Source of the DNA: Fidelibacterota bacterium
Lineage (GTDB): Bacteria > Pseudomonadota > Alphaproteobacteria > Rhodospirillales > Rhodospirillaceae
NCBI GenBank assembly: GCA_947476275.1
Contig: CANJPQ010000007.1
Coordinates: 1-64,000 of the forward strand
Length of the DNA stretch: 64,000 bases
Direction: 5' to 3'
Under the pieces are notes generated by a model. That model ran no database searches. It was given only the letters and a program-made list of their open reading frames with translations, and had not been told where the DNA came from. The position numbers were made by a program, and so were the translations under genes. Shown one piece after another: positions 8,333-18,215 of the stretch (positions are counted from its first letter, which is position 1; each line of letters begins with the position of its first letter).

Positions 8333-10261
8333 GTGAAAATTGATCCGCCACCCGCCGAAGACGCCAAGGCGTCCGCAACGTCGCTCGGCAGCGGTGGCAA
8401 GGTGCAAGCCGAACTCGGCGTCGCAATCGCCCACACCGAGACACCGTCGCGGATTGAAGACTTCGACATCGCCGCCGATCTCGCGCTGCTTGGTCGCGCG
8501 TTGCGCTCCGCCCCGGGCTGGAAGCTGCTGATCGGTTTCTATGCCGCCGCCACGATCGCCACGGTCTGTATCAACGTCGGCCAGGTGCTGCTGAACAAAT
8601 GGAACGGCGAGTTCTTCGACGCGATCAGCCGCAAAGATCTCCCCGATTTCCTCGCCCACATCGGCACGTTTCTGCCGATCGTGGCTGTGCTGCTGGCGCT
8701 GACGGTCAGCCAGACCTTCATGCAGGAACGCCTGAAGTTCCGGTTGCGCGAATGGATATCGCGCCATTTGCTGGACGAATGGCTGCGGCCGATGCGCATC
8801 TATCACTTGAGCTTTGTCGGCGACGACGGGCGAAATCCGGATCAGCGTATCCAGGAAGATACGAAATTGATCGGCGACGCCACGGTCGATCTTCTGTGCG
8901 GCGCGACCGGCTCGCTTCTGCAGATCATCGCCTTCGTCGGTGTCCTTTGGGTCCTATCGACCCAAGTCACGTTCGATCTCGGCGGGCACCTGATAGCCAT
9001 TCCCGGCTACATGGTGTGGTGCGTGCTGGCCTACGCCTTGATCGGATCTGGACTGACCTACTGGGTAGGCCGTCCGCTGATTGCCCTCAACACCGAGCGC
9101 TACGCGCGCGAGGCGGAGTTCCGCTACTCCCTGGTGCGCGTCAACGATTTCGGCGAAAGCATCGCCCTGCATGCGGGGGAAAAAGACGAGCGGACGTTCC
9201 TCGAATCGTCGCTCGAGGCGGTTATCGATGTCATGCGGCGGACGTCGACGTCGCTCGCACAGCTCACCTGGATCACCTCCGGCACCGGATGGGTCTCGAT
9301 CATCGTGCCGATGGTCGTGGCGTCGCCGGCATACTTCCACGGCGGCCTGACTCTCGGCGGGTTGATGATGGTGACTGGCGCGTTTACGCAGGTTCAAGGC
9401 GCCATGCGTTGGTTCGTGGACAACTTCTCACGCCTGGCGGATTGGCGTTCGGCGATCTACCGCATAGCGCGCTTTCGCTCCGCACTCGATGACCTGCCCG
9501 CCATCGAGGAGGGTGTGGAGACGATCACGCGGTCGGAGAATCCGGACGGACGTCTCTCGTTCGAGGGCATCCGCATTTTTCGCCCGGATGGACAGATCGT
9601 GATCGACGAAGCGAGTGTCAGCGTCCTGCCGGGCGACCGCGTGCTGATCGTCGGCGAGACCGGCGCCGGCAAGTCAACATTGTTCCGCGCCATTGCGGGC
9701 CTGTGGCCCTGGGGTGCGGGGACCATCCTGACGCCGCCGGTCGATTCCATGAGCTTCCTGCCGCAGCGCCCGTATTTGCCGCTGGGCACCTTGCGGTACG
9801 CGCTGACCTATCCGACGCCGACCGACGCCTATACCAATGAAGACCTGCACAAGGCGCTCAAGCGTGTCTCGCTCGATGACTTGATTCCGCGGCTCGACGA
9901 ACGCGGACGGTGGGACAAGACGCTATCGCTCGGCGAACAGCAGCGCCTGGCCTTTGCCCGTCTGCTGCTTCACAAGCCGAGTTGGATCTTCCTCGACGAG
10001 GCAACGTCCGCGCTCGATGCGGAAAGTCAGCACCGCGTCATGACGCTGTTCGACGAGGAACTGAAGGACACCACGCTGCTCAGCATCGGCCACCGTCCGG
10101 ATCTGGCGACGTATCACAAGCGTACGCTGCAGCTGATCCATGATGCCAATGGCGAGCGCCTGCGGATCAAGCCTCGAACCGCTGTGAAGCCGCCGCCGCC
10201 TTGGTTGAAGCGTGCGACCAAGTGGATTCCGCGGCCGAGTGCCTCGGATCGACGAGGGTAG
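8333..10261 (+). CDS. ABC transporter, fused permease/ATPase of the SbmA/BacA-like YddA family
   Basis: About 642 residues from GTG 8333 (GAGGG upstream); an in-frame GTG at 8234 would add 33 poorly conserved residues. The membrane half has six hydrophobic stretches and the YddA/SbmA hallmark GRNPDQRIQEDTKLIGDATV. The ATPase half has Walker A GETGAGKSTLF, a signature motif SLGEQQRLAFARLLL and Walker [16 protein letters not shown]. SbmA/BacA relatives move peptides or very-long-chain fatty acyl compounds; the substrate here is unknown. The next ABC gene starts after three bases, so the two are co-transcribed. Confidence 0.85.
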   Translation: MKIDPPPAEDAKASATSLGSGGKVQAELGVAIAHTETPSRIEDFDIAADLALLGRALRSAPGWKLLIGFYAAATIATVCINVGQVLLNKWNGEFFDAISRKDLPDFLAHIGTFLPIVAVLLALTVSQTFMQERLKFRLREWISRHLLDEWLRPMRIYHLSFVGDDGRNPDQRIQEDTKLIGDATVDLLCGATGSLLQIIAFVGVLWVLSTQVTFDLGGHLIAIPGYMVWCVLAYALIGSGLTYWVGRPLIALNTERYAREAEFRYSLVRVNDFGESIALHAGEKDERTFLESSLEAVIDVMRRTSTSLAQLTWITSGTGWVSIIVPMVVASPAYFHGGLTLGGLMMVTGAFTQVQGAMRWFVDNFSRLADWRSAIYRIARFRSALDDLPAIEEGVETITRSENPDGRLSFEGIRIFRPDGQIVIDEASVSVLPGDRVLIVGETGAGKSTLFRAIAGLWPWGAGTILTPPVDSMSFLPQRPYLPLGTLRYALTYPTPTDAYTNEDLHKALKRVSLDDLIPRLDERGRWDKTLSLGEQQRLAFARLLLHKPSWIFLDEATSALDAESQHRVMTLFDEELKDTTLLSIGHRPDLATYHKRTLQLIHDANGERLRIKPRTAVKPPPPWLKRATKWIPRPSASDRRG

Positions 10262-10264
10262 GGC

Positions 10265-12043
10265 GTGCGCAACCTCATTCACCTGTATGGCCGTGTGCTC
10301 GGACTGCTGGGGGCTGAAAGGCGCCTGGCGTGGGTTCTGGCCATTGCCAACGTGACGCTCGCGGCCTCCCAGTTCGCCGATCCTGTGTTGCTGGGACGCA
10401 TCATTGATACGCTGACCGGTGCGCAAACACAGAACCAGCCGCCGGCATGGTCGCACCTCGGCTGGCTCCTGGCCGCGTGGGCCGGGTTCGGCATCTTCTC
10501 GATCGTCGCGGGCACGCTCACGGGCCTGAATGCCGACCGGCTTTCGCACCGCAGCCGGCAGAGTGTGTTGACCGGCTATTTCGAGCACGTGCTGCAGTTG
10601 CCGCTGACCTATCACGGCAATACCCATTCGGGTCGCCTGATGAAAGTAATGCTGCAGGGCACGGATGGCCTGATGCAGTTGTGGCTGGGGTTTTTTCGCG
10701 ATCATCTCACGTCGCTGATTTCGCTGATTGTCCTGTTGCCAATCTCGCTGTTCATCAACTGGCGGCTGGCGTCCCTGCTGATTGTGCTCAGCATTGTCTT
10801 CGTCTTGCTCACGACCCTGATCGTGCGCAAGACGCACGCCCTGCAAAGCTCGGTCGAGCGTCACTATTCGGACCTCGCGGAACGCGCCTCCGATACGCTG
10901 GGCAACATCGCCTTGGTACAAAGCTTCGCTCGGCTCGATCAGGAGGTATCCGAACTCCGCTCCGTGGTAGGACGCCTGCTTGCGGCCCAATTGCCGGTGC
11001 TGTCGTGGTGGGCCGTTGCCGCGGTGCTCACGCGTACCGCCACCACCTTGACCATCCTTGCGATCATCGTTGTCGGCACCCTCCTGCATGTGAACGGTAA
11101 GGCGAGCATTGGCGAGATGGTCACCTTTATGAACTTCGCGGGCCTCATCATTGCGCGCCTGGAAGCCACCGTGACGTTTGTGAACGGCATGGTGTCGCAG
11201 GCGCCGCGCCTGCGGGAGTTCTTCCAGGTCTGGGATACGATCCCGGACATCCGCGACCGGCCCAACGCAATCGATCCGGGCCGCCTGGAAGGTCGGGTGA
11301 TCTTCAAGGATGTGGCGTTCTCCTACGATCACAAGCGGCCCGCGGTGGTCGATCTCAATTTCCAGGCCATGCCCGGTCAGACCATCGCCTTGGTCGGCGC
11401 GACCGGCGCCGGCAAGTCCACGGCGATCGCACTTCTGCATCGCGCGTTCGATCCGCAGTCCGGGTGCATCGAAATCGATGGGACGGACATCCGCAAGTTC
11501 CAGCTGGCGGCGTTGCGGCGGAACATCGGTGTCGTGTTCCAAGAAGCGCTTCTGTTCAACCGGTCGATTGCCGACAACCTGCGGGTCGGCAAATCCGATG
11601 CCACCGACGAAGAACTCCGCGACGCCGCGCGGCGCGCGCAGGCGCTGGAGTTCATCGACGGAAAGCTCGAAGGGTTCGACCAGGAAGTGGGGGAGCGGGG
11701 CCGCGCTTTGTCCGGCGGTGAGCGTCAGCGTTTGTCCATCGCCCGTGCGCTGCTGAAGGACCCGCCCATTCTGATTCTCGACGAAGCCACCAGCGCCCTC
11801 GACGCCTCGACCGAATTCAAAGTGATGAAGGCCTTGGACGAGGTCATGAAGAACCGGACTACCTTTGTCATTGCCCACCGGCTGTCCACCGTGCGGAAGG
11901 CATCACACATATTGGTGTTCCATTCCGGTCGGATCGTCGAATCCGGTACATTCGATGAGCTTGTCGCCCAAGGCGGCCGCTTTGCCGAACTGGCGCGGGC
12001 GCAATTCATGGTCGTTGAGCCGAGCCCGGCGTCGCCCGGTTAA
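10265..12043 (+). CDS. ndvA: ABC exporter resembling cyclic beta-glucan transporter NdvA/ChvA
   Basis: 592 residues, GTG start three bases after the preceding ABC gene. A six-helix exporter membrane domain (to about residue 320) precedes an ATPase domain with Walker [13 protein letters not shown]-loop [12 protein letters not shown], signature [17 protein letters not shown], Walker [15 protein letters not shown] and H-loop VIAHRLSTV. Order and wording ([31 protein letters not shown], the ending [19 protein letters not shown]) follow the NdvA/ChvA pattern. That family exports cyclic beta-1,2-glucan to the periplasm in Rhizobiales. No glucan synthase gene (ndvB) is visible, so substrate is inferred and an MsbA-like lipid exporter remains possible. 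Confidence 0.78.
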   Translation: MRNLIHLYGRVLGLLGAERRLAWVLAIANVTLAASQFADPVLLGRIIDTLTGAQTQNQPPAWSHLGWLLAAWAGFGIFSIVAGTLTGLNADRLSHRSRQSVLTGYFEHVLQLPLTYHGNTHSGRLMKVMLQGTDGLMQLWLGFFRDHLTSLISLIVLLPISLFINWRLASLLIVLSIVFVLLTTLIVRKTHALQSSVERHYSDLAERASDTLGNIALVQSFARLDQEVSELRSVVGRLLAAQLPVLSWWAVAAVLTRTATTLTILAIIVVGTLLHVNGKASIGEMVTFMNFAGLIIARLEATVTFVNGMVSQAPRLREFFQVWDTIPDIRDRPNAIDPGRLEGRVIFKDVAFSYDHKRPAVVDLNFQAMPGQTIALVGATGAGKSTAIALLHRAFDPQSGCIEIDGTDIRKFQLAALRRNIGVVFQEALLFNRSIADNLRVGKSDATDEELRDAARRAQALEFIDGKLEGFDQEVGERGRALSGGERQRLSIARALLKDPPILILDEATSALDASTEFKVMKALDEVMKNRTTFVIAHRLSTVRKASHILVFHSGRIVESGTFDELVAQGGRFAELARAQFMVVEPSPASPG

Positions 12044-12140
12044 CGCCAAGCTGCCTCGCCTAGCGGGCTGACGGCCTTTTAAGGTGTGCGCGGCCTCGCT
12101 TCTAGTAAAGCATCACACTGATTGCAAAAGGGGTGTCGCG

Positions 12141-13652
12141 ATGCGCGTTCTGCCGATCTGCCTCAAAGCCATCGTCCTGGCGGCCGCGCTCTCCGCGCCC
12201 GCATTCGCACAGTCCACATTGCGCATCGCGGTGCCGCTGCTCACGCGCCATGTCGGCAATCCCTATGCGGGTCTGACCCTGCCGTCGATCGTGGCGGCGG
12301 CCGGCGTGTTCGATTCCCTGGTGGTGATCGATTCCAAGGGCCATGTGCGGCCGTGGCTGGCGAAGGAATGGTCCTCCGCCGACGGGCGCGTGTGGCGCAT
12401 CACCCTGCGCGACGACGTCATGTTCTCCAACGGCAAGCCGCTGACGGCGCGCGCGCTTGTGGTGGGTGCCGCCTATATGAAGACGCCTGCCGGAATGGCC
12501 GAAACCGTCGCCAGCAGCCTCGCAGGCATCGAAGCCGTTACGGCGGTCTCGGACCATGAGGTTGAAGTCCGCCTGAAACAGCCGGACGCCACGTTTGCCT
12601 ATCGCCTCGCCATGTGGCGCGTGCCGGAACCCGATGCGTGGCAGGCCGCATCGGCGGGCTCGGCGCAGCCGGTCGGGATCGGCACGGGCCCATTTGCGTT
12701 CACGAGCATCACGCCTGCGATAACTTTGCTAAAGGCGAACCGGACCTCCTGGCAACCGCCGAAGGTGGATGCCCTTGAGGTGCGCGTACTGCCGGATGGT
12801 GTCGCACGGACCCAGGCGGTGCTGGCTGGCGGTGTCGATATCGCCATGGGCATCAGCAAGACGGATGTGGAGGAAATCCGCGCGGCCGGCGGCACGGGTC
12901 AGGTGCGGTTTACCGCCCGTATGCCGTACTTCGCCTTCGCCACGGGCCACGATGCGAAATCCCCCATCAAGGACGTGCGCGTGCGCCTCGCCATCAACTA
13001 CGCAGTCGATCGCGAGAAGATCATCCGCGCTATGATGCCTCAGGGTGTGAAGCCGACATCGCAGCTTGGGATGATCGGCGCCGTCGGATACGTCGATGAC
13101 CTCAAGCCGTTCCCTTACGACCCGGTGCGGGCGCGCGGCCTGCTCAAGGAAGCGGGCTATCCCAAGGGCATCGACCTCGCCATGCGGATGGGCTCCGTCG
13201 ACGCCGGCGAAGATGCGGCCTACGAACAGGCCGCCGCCGATATGCGCGCCGCGGGCATTCGCTTGGAGATTCGCCGCACGCCGTCGGCGCAGATGACCCA
13301 GCTCATGTTCCAGGGCAACCTCGGTGTGCCGCTCTTCACCAATTTCGCGCGCGGCTATGACACGCTCGCCGACTACCGCTTCCGGTCCTGCTTCGGCGAG
13401 ACCGGCAACAACAAGCCTTACTATTGCGACGCGAAGACGCTCGAACTGGTGAAGAAGGCGCAGGCGGCGACCGACATTGCCACCGCCAACAACCTGATGC
13501 AGCAAGTCACGCGCTGGGAGCGGGACAATCCGCCGGGCGTGATCCTGTGGCAGGGTTGGACGCTCGACGGCATCGGCGCCCGCGTCGGCAATGCAGACGG
13601 CTATGCCGCCTACAGCGACTACATGGAACTCGCCCGCCTGACCGTCAGATAG
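12141..13652 (+). CDS. Periplasmic substrate-binding protein of a peptide/nickel-type ABC importer (SBP_bac_5)
   Basis: 503 residues from ATG 12141 (AAGGGG upstream), with signal peptide cleaved after SAPAFAQ. Family features include RPWLAKEWSSADGRVWRITL, DVMFSNGKPLTARAL, GTGPFAFTS, and a C-terminal VRLAINYAVDREKIIRAMM segment, as in DppA/OppA proteins. It would capture oligopeptides or similar solutes. No matching permease or importer ATPase genes follow, so it either works with a transporter encoded elsewhere or is an orphan. It meets the RND permease gene tail to tail with no spacer. Confidence 0.85.
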   Translation: MRVLPICLKAIVLAAALSAPAFAQSTLRIAVPLLTRHVGNPYAGLTLPSIVAAAGVFDSLVVIDSKGHVRPWLAKEWSSADGRVWRITLRDDVMFSNGKPLTARALVVGAAYMKTPAGMAETVASSLAGIEAVTAVSDHEVEVRLKQPDATFAYRLAMWRVPEPDAWQAASAGSAQPVGIGTGPFAFTSITPAITLLKANRTSWQPPKVDALEVRVLPDGVARTQAVLAGGVDIAMGISKTDVEEIRAAGGTGQVRFTARMPYFAFATGHDAKSPIKDVRVRLAINYAVDREKIIRAMMPQGVKPTSQLGMIGAVGYVDDLKPFPYDPVRARGLLKEAGYPKGIDLAMRMGSVDAGEDAAYEQAAADMRAAGIRLEIRRTPSAQMTQLMFQGNLGVPLFTNFARGYDTLADYRFRSCFGETGNNKPYYCDAKTLELVKKAQAATDIATANNLMQQVTRWERDNPPGVILWQGWTLDGIGARVGNADGYAAYSDYMELARLTVR

Positions 13653-16600
13653 CTATTCCGCCGGGCTGGGATTTGCCGCAGTCATCAGCTTCTGCAATCG
13701 GCTCGGCTTGGCGGCGGTCGCGAAGCGGCTCAGCGCCAGGTACACCACCGGCGTTGTGAACAGCGTCAGCATCTGCGACAGGATCAACCCGCCGACGATG
13801 GCATAGCCGAGCGGCTGGCGCAGCTCCGCGCCCGCACCCTTCATCACCATCAGCGGAATGCCGCTGAACAAGGCGGCCATCGTGGTCATCATGATCGGCC
13901 GGAAGCGGGTCAGCGCCGCGTGGTAAATCGACTCCTCCGGCGCCATGCCGTGGAGGCGTTCGGCCTCAAGGGCAAAGTCGATCATCATGATGGCGTTCTT
14001 CTTCACGATGCCGATCAGCAGGATGATCCCGATCAGGCCGATCATGTCGAGCGGATATCCGAAGCCGCGCAGCATCAACAGCGCGCCGACGCCGGCGGAA
14101 GGGATGGTCGACAGGATCGTCAGCGGGTGGATGTAGCTCTCGTAGAGAATGCCCAGCACGATATACACGGCGACGATTGCCGCGGCGATCAGCCAGGGCA
14201 TAGAGACCAGCGACGCCTGAAAGGCTTGCGCCGTGCCCTGGAACGTCGGGATCACCGACGGCGGCAGATGGGCTTCGCGTTCGGCTTCCTTCACCAGGTC
14301 GATGGCTTCGCTCAACGCCACGCCCGAGGCGAGATTGAAGGAAATCGTCAGCGCGGGGAACTGTCCCTGGTGGCTCACCACCAGCGGCGCTGTGGTGCGC
14401 TCGAATGAGGCGAAGGCGCTCAACGGCACTTGCGCGCCGCTAGCCGACTTCACGTAGATCTTGCTGAGCGCATCCGGGCTCTGCTGCACCCGCGGGTCGA
14501 CCTCCAGGATTACGTGGTACTGATCGAGCTGCGTGAAGATCGTCGCCACCTGCCGCTGGCCGAACGCGTCATAGAGGGTATCGTCGATCTGCTGGGAGAG
14601 AATGCCCAGCCGAGAAGCGGTGTTGCGGTCGACCTTCACCATCAGACGCGACCCGGCGTCCTGCTGATCGGTCGACACATCGGTCAGCTTTTTTATGTCG
14701 CTGATCTTTTTGAACATGACCTTGCCCCAGGCGTTCAACTCCGTGATGTCCTGGCCCTGCAGCGTGTACTGGAACTGGGCTTTGGCGGCCCGCGCGCCCA
14801 CGGTGATGTCCTGGGACGATACCAAGCGCACGCTCAAGCCCGGGATCGCCGCCAGTTTGGGTCGCAGCCGTGCGATCACCTCGTCGGCGCTTGAATCGCG
14901 CTGCGCGAAGGGCTTCAAGGCGAAGCCCAGGCGGGCGGTGTTGGACATGTTCCCACCGCGGGAGCCGGCGCCTGCCGAAACGTTCGAGGAGAACACCGCC
15001 GGATCGGCCAGGATGATCTCGTTGGCCTGCTCAACCTTCTTCATCATGTCGGCGTAGGAAATGTCCTGCGTCGCTTCCGCACTCGCGATGATCAGGCCGG
15101 TGTCCTGAATCGGGAAAAAGCCCTTGGGGCTGATGGTAAACAGCACGCCCGTCAGCACCAGCGTGCCGGCAAAGATCCACAGCGTGAGAGTCCGGTGCGA
15201 CAGTGCAAGCTTCAGCCCGCGTTCGTAGCGCGCGGTCATGTCGGTGAAGAACCGGTCCGCCGCGTCGTAGAACCTGCCGTGATGCTCGGTTTCCCGCGCC
15301 AGCAGGCGGGCGCACATGGTCGGCGTGAGCGTGAGCGACACGAACGCCGAGATCAGCACCGCGACGCTCAAGGTCACGGCGAACTCGTGGAACAGCCGCC
15401 CGACCACGCCGCCCATTAGCAACAGCGGGATGAACACGGCAATCAACGAGACGGTGATGGAGATGATCGTGAACCCGATCTGGCGGGCGCCGTTCACGGC
15501 CGCCTCATAAGGCGTTTCGCCTTCCTCCATGCGGCGCACGATGTTCTCGATCATCACGATCGTATCGTCCACCACGAACCCCACGGCAATCGTCAGCGCC
15601 ATCAGGGACAGGTTGTCGAGGCTGTAGCCGCACAGGTGCATCACGCCGAACGTGCCCACCAGCGACATCGGCACGGCCAGGCCGCAGATCAGCGTGGCGT
15701 AGAACTTCCGCAGGAACAGGAAGATCACCATGATCACCAGCACGATGCTCACGCTCAGCGTGAACTCGATGTCGGCAACCGACGCACGGATCATCTTGGT
15801 CTTGTCGTTGATGACCATCAGCGTGACCGCCGGCGGCAGCGAGGCCGCAAGGCGCTCAAGCCGCGCGTTAATCAGGTTCACCGTCTCGATGGCGTTGGCG
15901 CCCGGCTGGCGATTGATGGTGAGCATGATGCCGCGGCGGTGGGAGGTCCACCCCGCGACCTGGTTGTTTTCCACGCCATCGACCGCGGTGCCGATATCGG
16001 AGATGCGCAGCGGCGCGCCGTTGCGGTAGGCGACGATAACATTGCGGTAATCCTCCGCACGGGTCAGCTGGTCATTAGAGGCAAGGCTCGCCGCCTGATG
16101 CAGTCCGTTCAGCGTGCCTTTCGGGGAATTGATGCTGGTCTGGGCGAGCACCGTGCGCACGTCCTCCAGCGAGAGCCCCGTCGCGGCCAGCGCCTCCGGA
16201 TCGATCTGCACGCGGATCGCCGCCTTCTGTTCGCCGGTGACGCCCACCAGCCCCACGCCCGAGATCTGCGACACCTGCTGCGCCATGGTGTCGGCGTACT
16301 GGTTCACCTGATCGAGCGGCAGCACCTCGGAATACAGGCCGAGGATGAAGATCGGCGGATCGGCCGGGTTGGTCTTGTTGTAGCGCGGCGGGTTGGGCAG
16401 GTTCTTCGGCAACTGCCCTCCGGCCGCATTGATCGCCGCCGACACGTCCTGCGCCGCCGCGTCGATCTCGCGGTCGAGTTCGAACTGCAGGGCGATGCTG
16501 GTGTCGTTCAGCGTGCTCACCGAGGTCATCTGCTGCAGGTGCGGGATCTGCGCGAACTGGCGCTCAAGCGGCGTGGCCACCGACGAGGCCATCGTCTCCG

Positions 16601-16766
16601 GATCGGCGCCGGGCAGGGAGGCGCTCACCTGGATCGTCGGGAACTCCACATTGGGCAGCACCGCTACCGGCAGCTGGAAGAACGCCACCACGCCGGCCAG
16701 GAATATCGCCGCCATCACCAGAGACGTTGCGATTGGGCGATCGATGAAGGGTTTGGAGAAATTCAT
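13653..16766 (-). CDS. RND-type multidrug efflux inner-membrane permease (HAE-1, MdtB/MdtC-like)
   Basis: 1037 residues, the normal RND length. It starts with the family pattern FIDRPIATSLVMAAIFLAG, has two large periplasmic loops and the proton-relay helix GFVVDDTIVMIENIV with the paired aspartates. It ends with a transmembrane bundle containing GIVKKNAIMMIDFALEAE and FTTPVVYLAL. It pumps lipophilic drugs or bile-type compounds out by proton antiport, as a trimer with the membrane-fusion protein encoded immediately upstream (four-base overlap). No TolC-type outer-membrane gene is adjacent. Confidence 0.93.
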   Translation of the reverse strand: MNFSKPFIDRPIATSLVMAAIFLAGVVAFFQLPVAVLPNVEFPTIQVSASLPGADPETMASSVATPLERQFAQIPHLQQMTSVSTLNDTSIALQFELDREIDAAAQDVSAAINAAGGQLPKNLPNPPRYNKTNPADPPIFILGLYSEVLPLDQVNQYADTMAQQVSQISGVGLVGVTGEQKAAIRVQIDPEALAATGLSLEDVRTVLAQTSINSPKGTLNGLHQAASLASNDQLTRAEDYRNVIVAYRNGAPLRISDIGTAVDGVENNQVAGWTSHRRGIMLTINRQPGANAIETVNLINARLERLAASLPPAVTLMVINDKTKMIRASVADIEFTLSVSIVLVIMVIFLFLRKFYATLICGLAVPMSLVGTFGVMHLCGYSLDNLSLMALTIAVGFVVDDTIVMIENIVRRMEEGETPYEAAVNGARQIGFTIISITVSLIAVFIPLLLMGGVVGRLFHEFAVTLSVAVLISAFVSLTLTPTMCARLLARETEHHGRFYDAADRFFTDMTARYERGLKLALSHRTLTLWIFAGTLVLTGVLFTISPKGFFPIQDTGLIIASAEATQDISYADMMKKVEQANEIILADPAVFSSNVSAGAGSRGGNMSNTARLGFALKPFAQRDSSADEVIARLRPKLAAIPGLSVRLVSSQDITVGARAAKAQFQYTLQGQDITELNAWGKVMFKKISDIKKLTDVSTDQQDAGSRLMVKVDRNTASRLGILSQQIDDTLYDAFGQRQVATIFTQLDQYHVILEVDPRVQQSPDALSKIYVKSASGAQVPLSAFASFERTTAPLVVSHQGQFPALTISFNLASGVALSEAIDLVKEAEREAHLPPSVIPTFQGTAQAFQASLVSMPWLIAAAIVAVYIVLGILYESYIHPLTILSTIPSAGVGALLMLRGFGYPLDMIGLIGIILLIGIVKKNAIMMIDFALEAERLHGMAPEESIYHAALTRFRPIMMTTMAALFSGIPLMVMKGAGAELRQPLGYAIVGGLILSQMLTLFTTPVVYLALSRFATAAKPSRLQKLMTAANPSPAE

Positions 16767-17968
16767 CGCTTCGGCTCACCGTCCTTCGGCTCAGCGTGCG
16801 CGGCTTCGCCGTCCACCACTGGGGCGGTCTTGCCGCCGGCGACATCCAGCACCTCGACGATCTTCACCGCCGATCCGGGCGCCAGCCGCAACTGGCCGTC
16901 AGCGACCACCTTGTCGCCGGCTTTGAGCCCGGCTTTGACGATGAACGAGTCCTGGAATTCCGCGCCAAGTTCGAGCTGCCGCAGCTCAACCGTATTGTCG
17001 GCCTTCACGGCATAGGCAAAGGGACCATTCGCCCCGCGCACGACCGCACGCGACAGCACGGTCACCCCTTGCAGCTTGTCGCCGAGCTGCAGCCGCGCGG
17101 TAATGAATTCCCCCGGCCACAGCTTGTTATCCGTGTTCGGGAAATACGCCTTCAGCCTGATCGTGCCGGTGCTGGGGTCGATCTGGTTGTCGATCAGTTC
17201 CAGGGCGCCCTCGCTGAGTTCCTTGGCATCGTCACGGCTCAGGGCCGTCACCCGCAGCGGCTTGCCCTTGCCTTGCGCGTCCACCACGGAGCCCAGCGCG
17301 CGCTGGGGCAGGGTGAACACCGCCGCAATCGGCTGAGTCTGGGTGATCGTCACCAGGCCATTGGCGTCCGCCGCGCGCACCACATTGCCCTGGTCGATCT
17401 GCCGGATGCCGGCGCGCCCGTCCAACGGCGACACGATCGTGGTGTAGCCGAGCTGAATGCGCGCGGTTTCCGCCAACGCCTTGTCGGCCTGCACCGCGGC
17501 GGTCAGGGAGGCGACCTGCGAGGTCTGTGAATCGAGCTGCTGGCGCGAGGCGTATCCTTTCTGCGCCACCTCTTGGGTGCGGGCGAGATCGCGCTTGGCG
17601 TTCGCCAGCGTGGCCTCATCCTTCGCCAAGGCCGCAAGCGCTGTGTCGAGCGCCGCCCGGAACGGACGGCTGTCGATCTGTGCCAGCATTTCGCCTTTCT
17701 TGACCTGCTGGCCCTCGCGAAACGCGACGTTGGTGAGTTCGCCGTCCACGCGCGGCCGCACCAGCACCGTGCTGTAAGCCTGCACCGTGCCGATGCCGGT
17801 CACATACAGCGGCACGTCGCTGGATTTGATCTCCGCCACCACCACGGGGACGGCCGGTGCCGCGACTTTCTTGCTGTCCGTGTCGAAGACGCCCATGCGC
17901 CACACCGCAACGCCGACGACGACCACCGCGGCGGCGGCAAATAAATGCTTACGGTTCATCTCAAACAC
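16763..17968 (-). CDS. RND efflux periplasmic adaptor (membrane-fusion protein, MdtA-like)
   Basis: 401 residues, N-terminal membrane anchor or signal (residues 8-25). It has a lipoyl half-motif (LVRPRVDGELTNVAFREGQQVKKGEMLAQID), an alpha-helical hairpin (about 100-150), the second lipoyl half (TTIVSPLDGRAGIRQIDQGN) and a beta-barrel domain. It bridges the permease encoded downstream to an outer-membrane channel. The start could be ATG 17968 or 17959. About 250 bases with a short AT-rich island (18048-18076) separate it from the divergent frmA, so regulatory sites probably lie there. No TetR or two-component regulator gene is adjacent. Confidence 0.92.
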   Translation of the reverse strand: MFEMNRKHLFAAAAVVVVGVAVWRMGVFDTDSKKVAAPAVPVVVAEIKSSDVPLYVTGIGTVQAYSTVLVRPRVDGELTNVAFREGQQVKKGEMLAQIDSRPFRAALDTALAALAKDEATLANAKRDLARTQEVAQKGYASRQQLDSQTSQVASLTAAVQADKALAETARIQLGYTTIVSPLDGRAGIRQIDQGNVVRAADANGLVTITQTQPIAAVFTLPQRALGSVVDAQGKGKPLRVTALSRDDAKELSEGALELIDNQIDPSTGTIRLKAYFPNTDNKLWPGEFITARLQLGDKLQGVTVLSRAVVRGANGPFAYAVKADNTVELRQLELGAEFQDSFIVKAGLKAGDKVVADGQLRLAPGSAVKIVEVLDVAGGKTAPVVDGEAAHAEPKDGEPKR

Positions 17969-18162
17969 ATCACCCCAGACTCGGTGCCGTCAGCATGGGG
18001 CCAACGGGTGGTTTTCGCAAGCGCAGCAGCGCCGCAAGACAGGCAAAAAAGACAATGATAATAATATGTTACGGAATACCTCCGGTGCGCGGTGTCTTGC
18101 CCGGGCGCCAGCCCGACCGCTGCGAACATGACAAACCGCGTCTCGCTGACTATCGTCCCGGC

Positions 18163-18185
18163 CCGCGCGGCGGCTGACCGCGCGG
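18163..18185. promoter_or_regulatory. GC-rich inverted repeat in the frmA leader
   Basis: CCGCGCGG occurs at 18163-18170 and again at 18178-18185; being self-complementary, the two copies can form an eight-base stem with a seven-base loop about 30 bases before the frmA start. It could be a leader hairpin or an operator, but in such GC-rich DNA chance is not excluded. Confidence 0.3.
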
Positions 18186-18215
18186 ATGAATCGTCGACGT
18201 AAGGGAGAGCACGGA

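Noticed and set aside
18048-18076. AT-rich island with GATAAT/TATGTT between the RND adaptor gene and frmA
   Set aside because: Probably promoter DNA, but I could not pair a -10 with a -35 at acceptable spacing on either strand, so no promoter is claimed.
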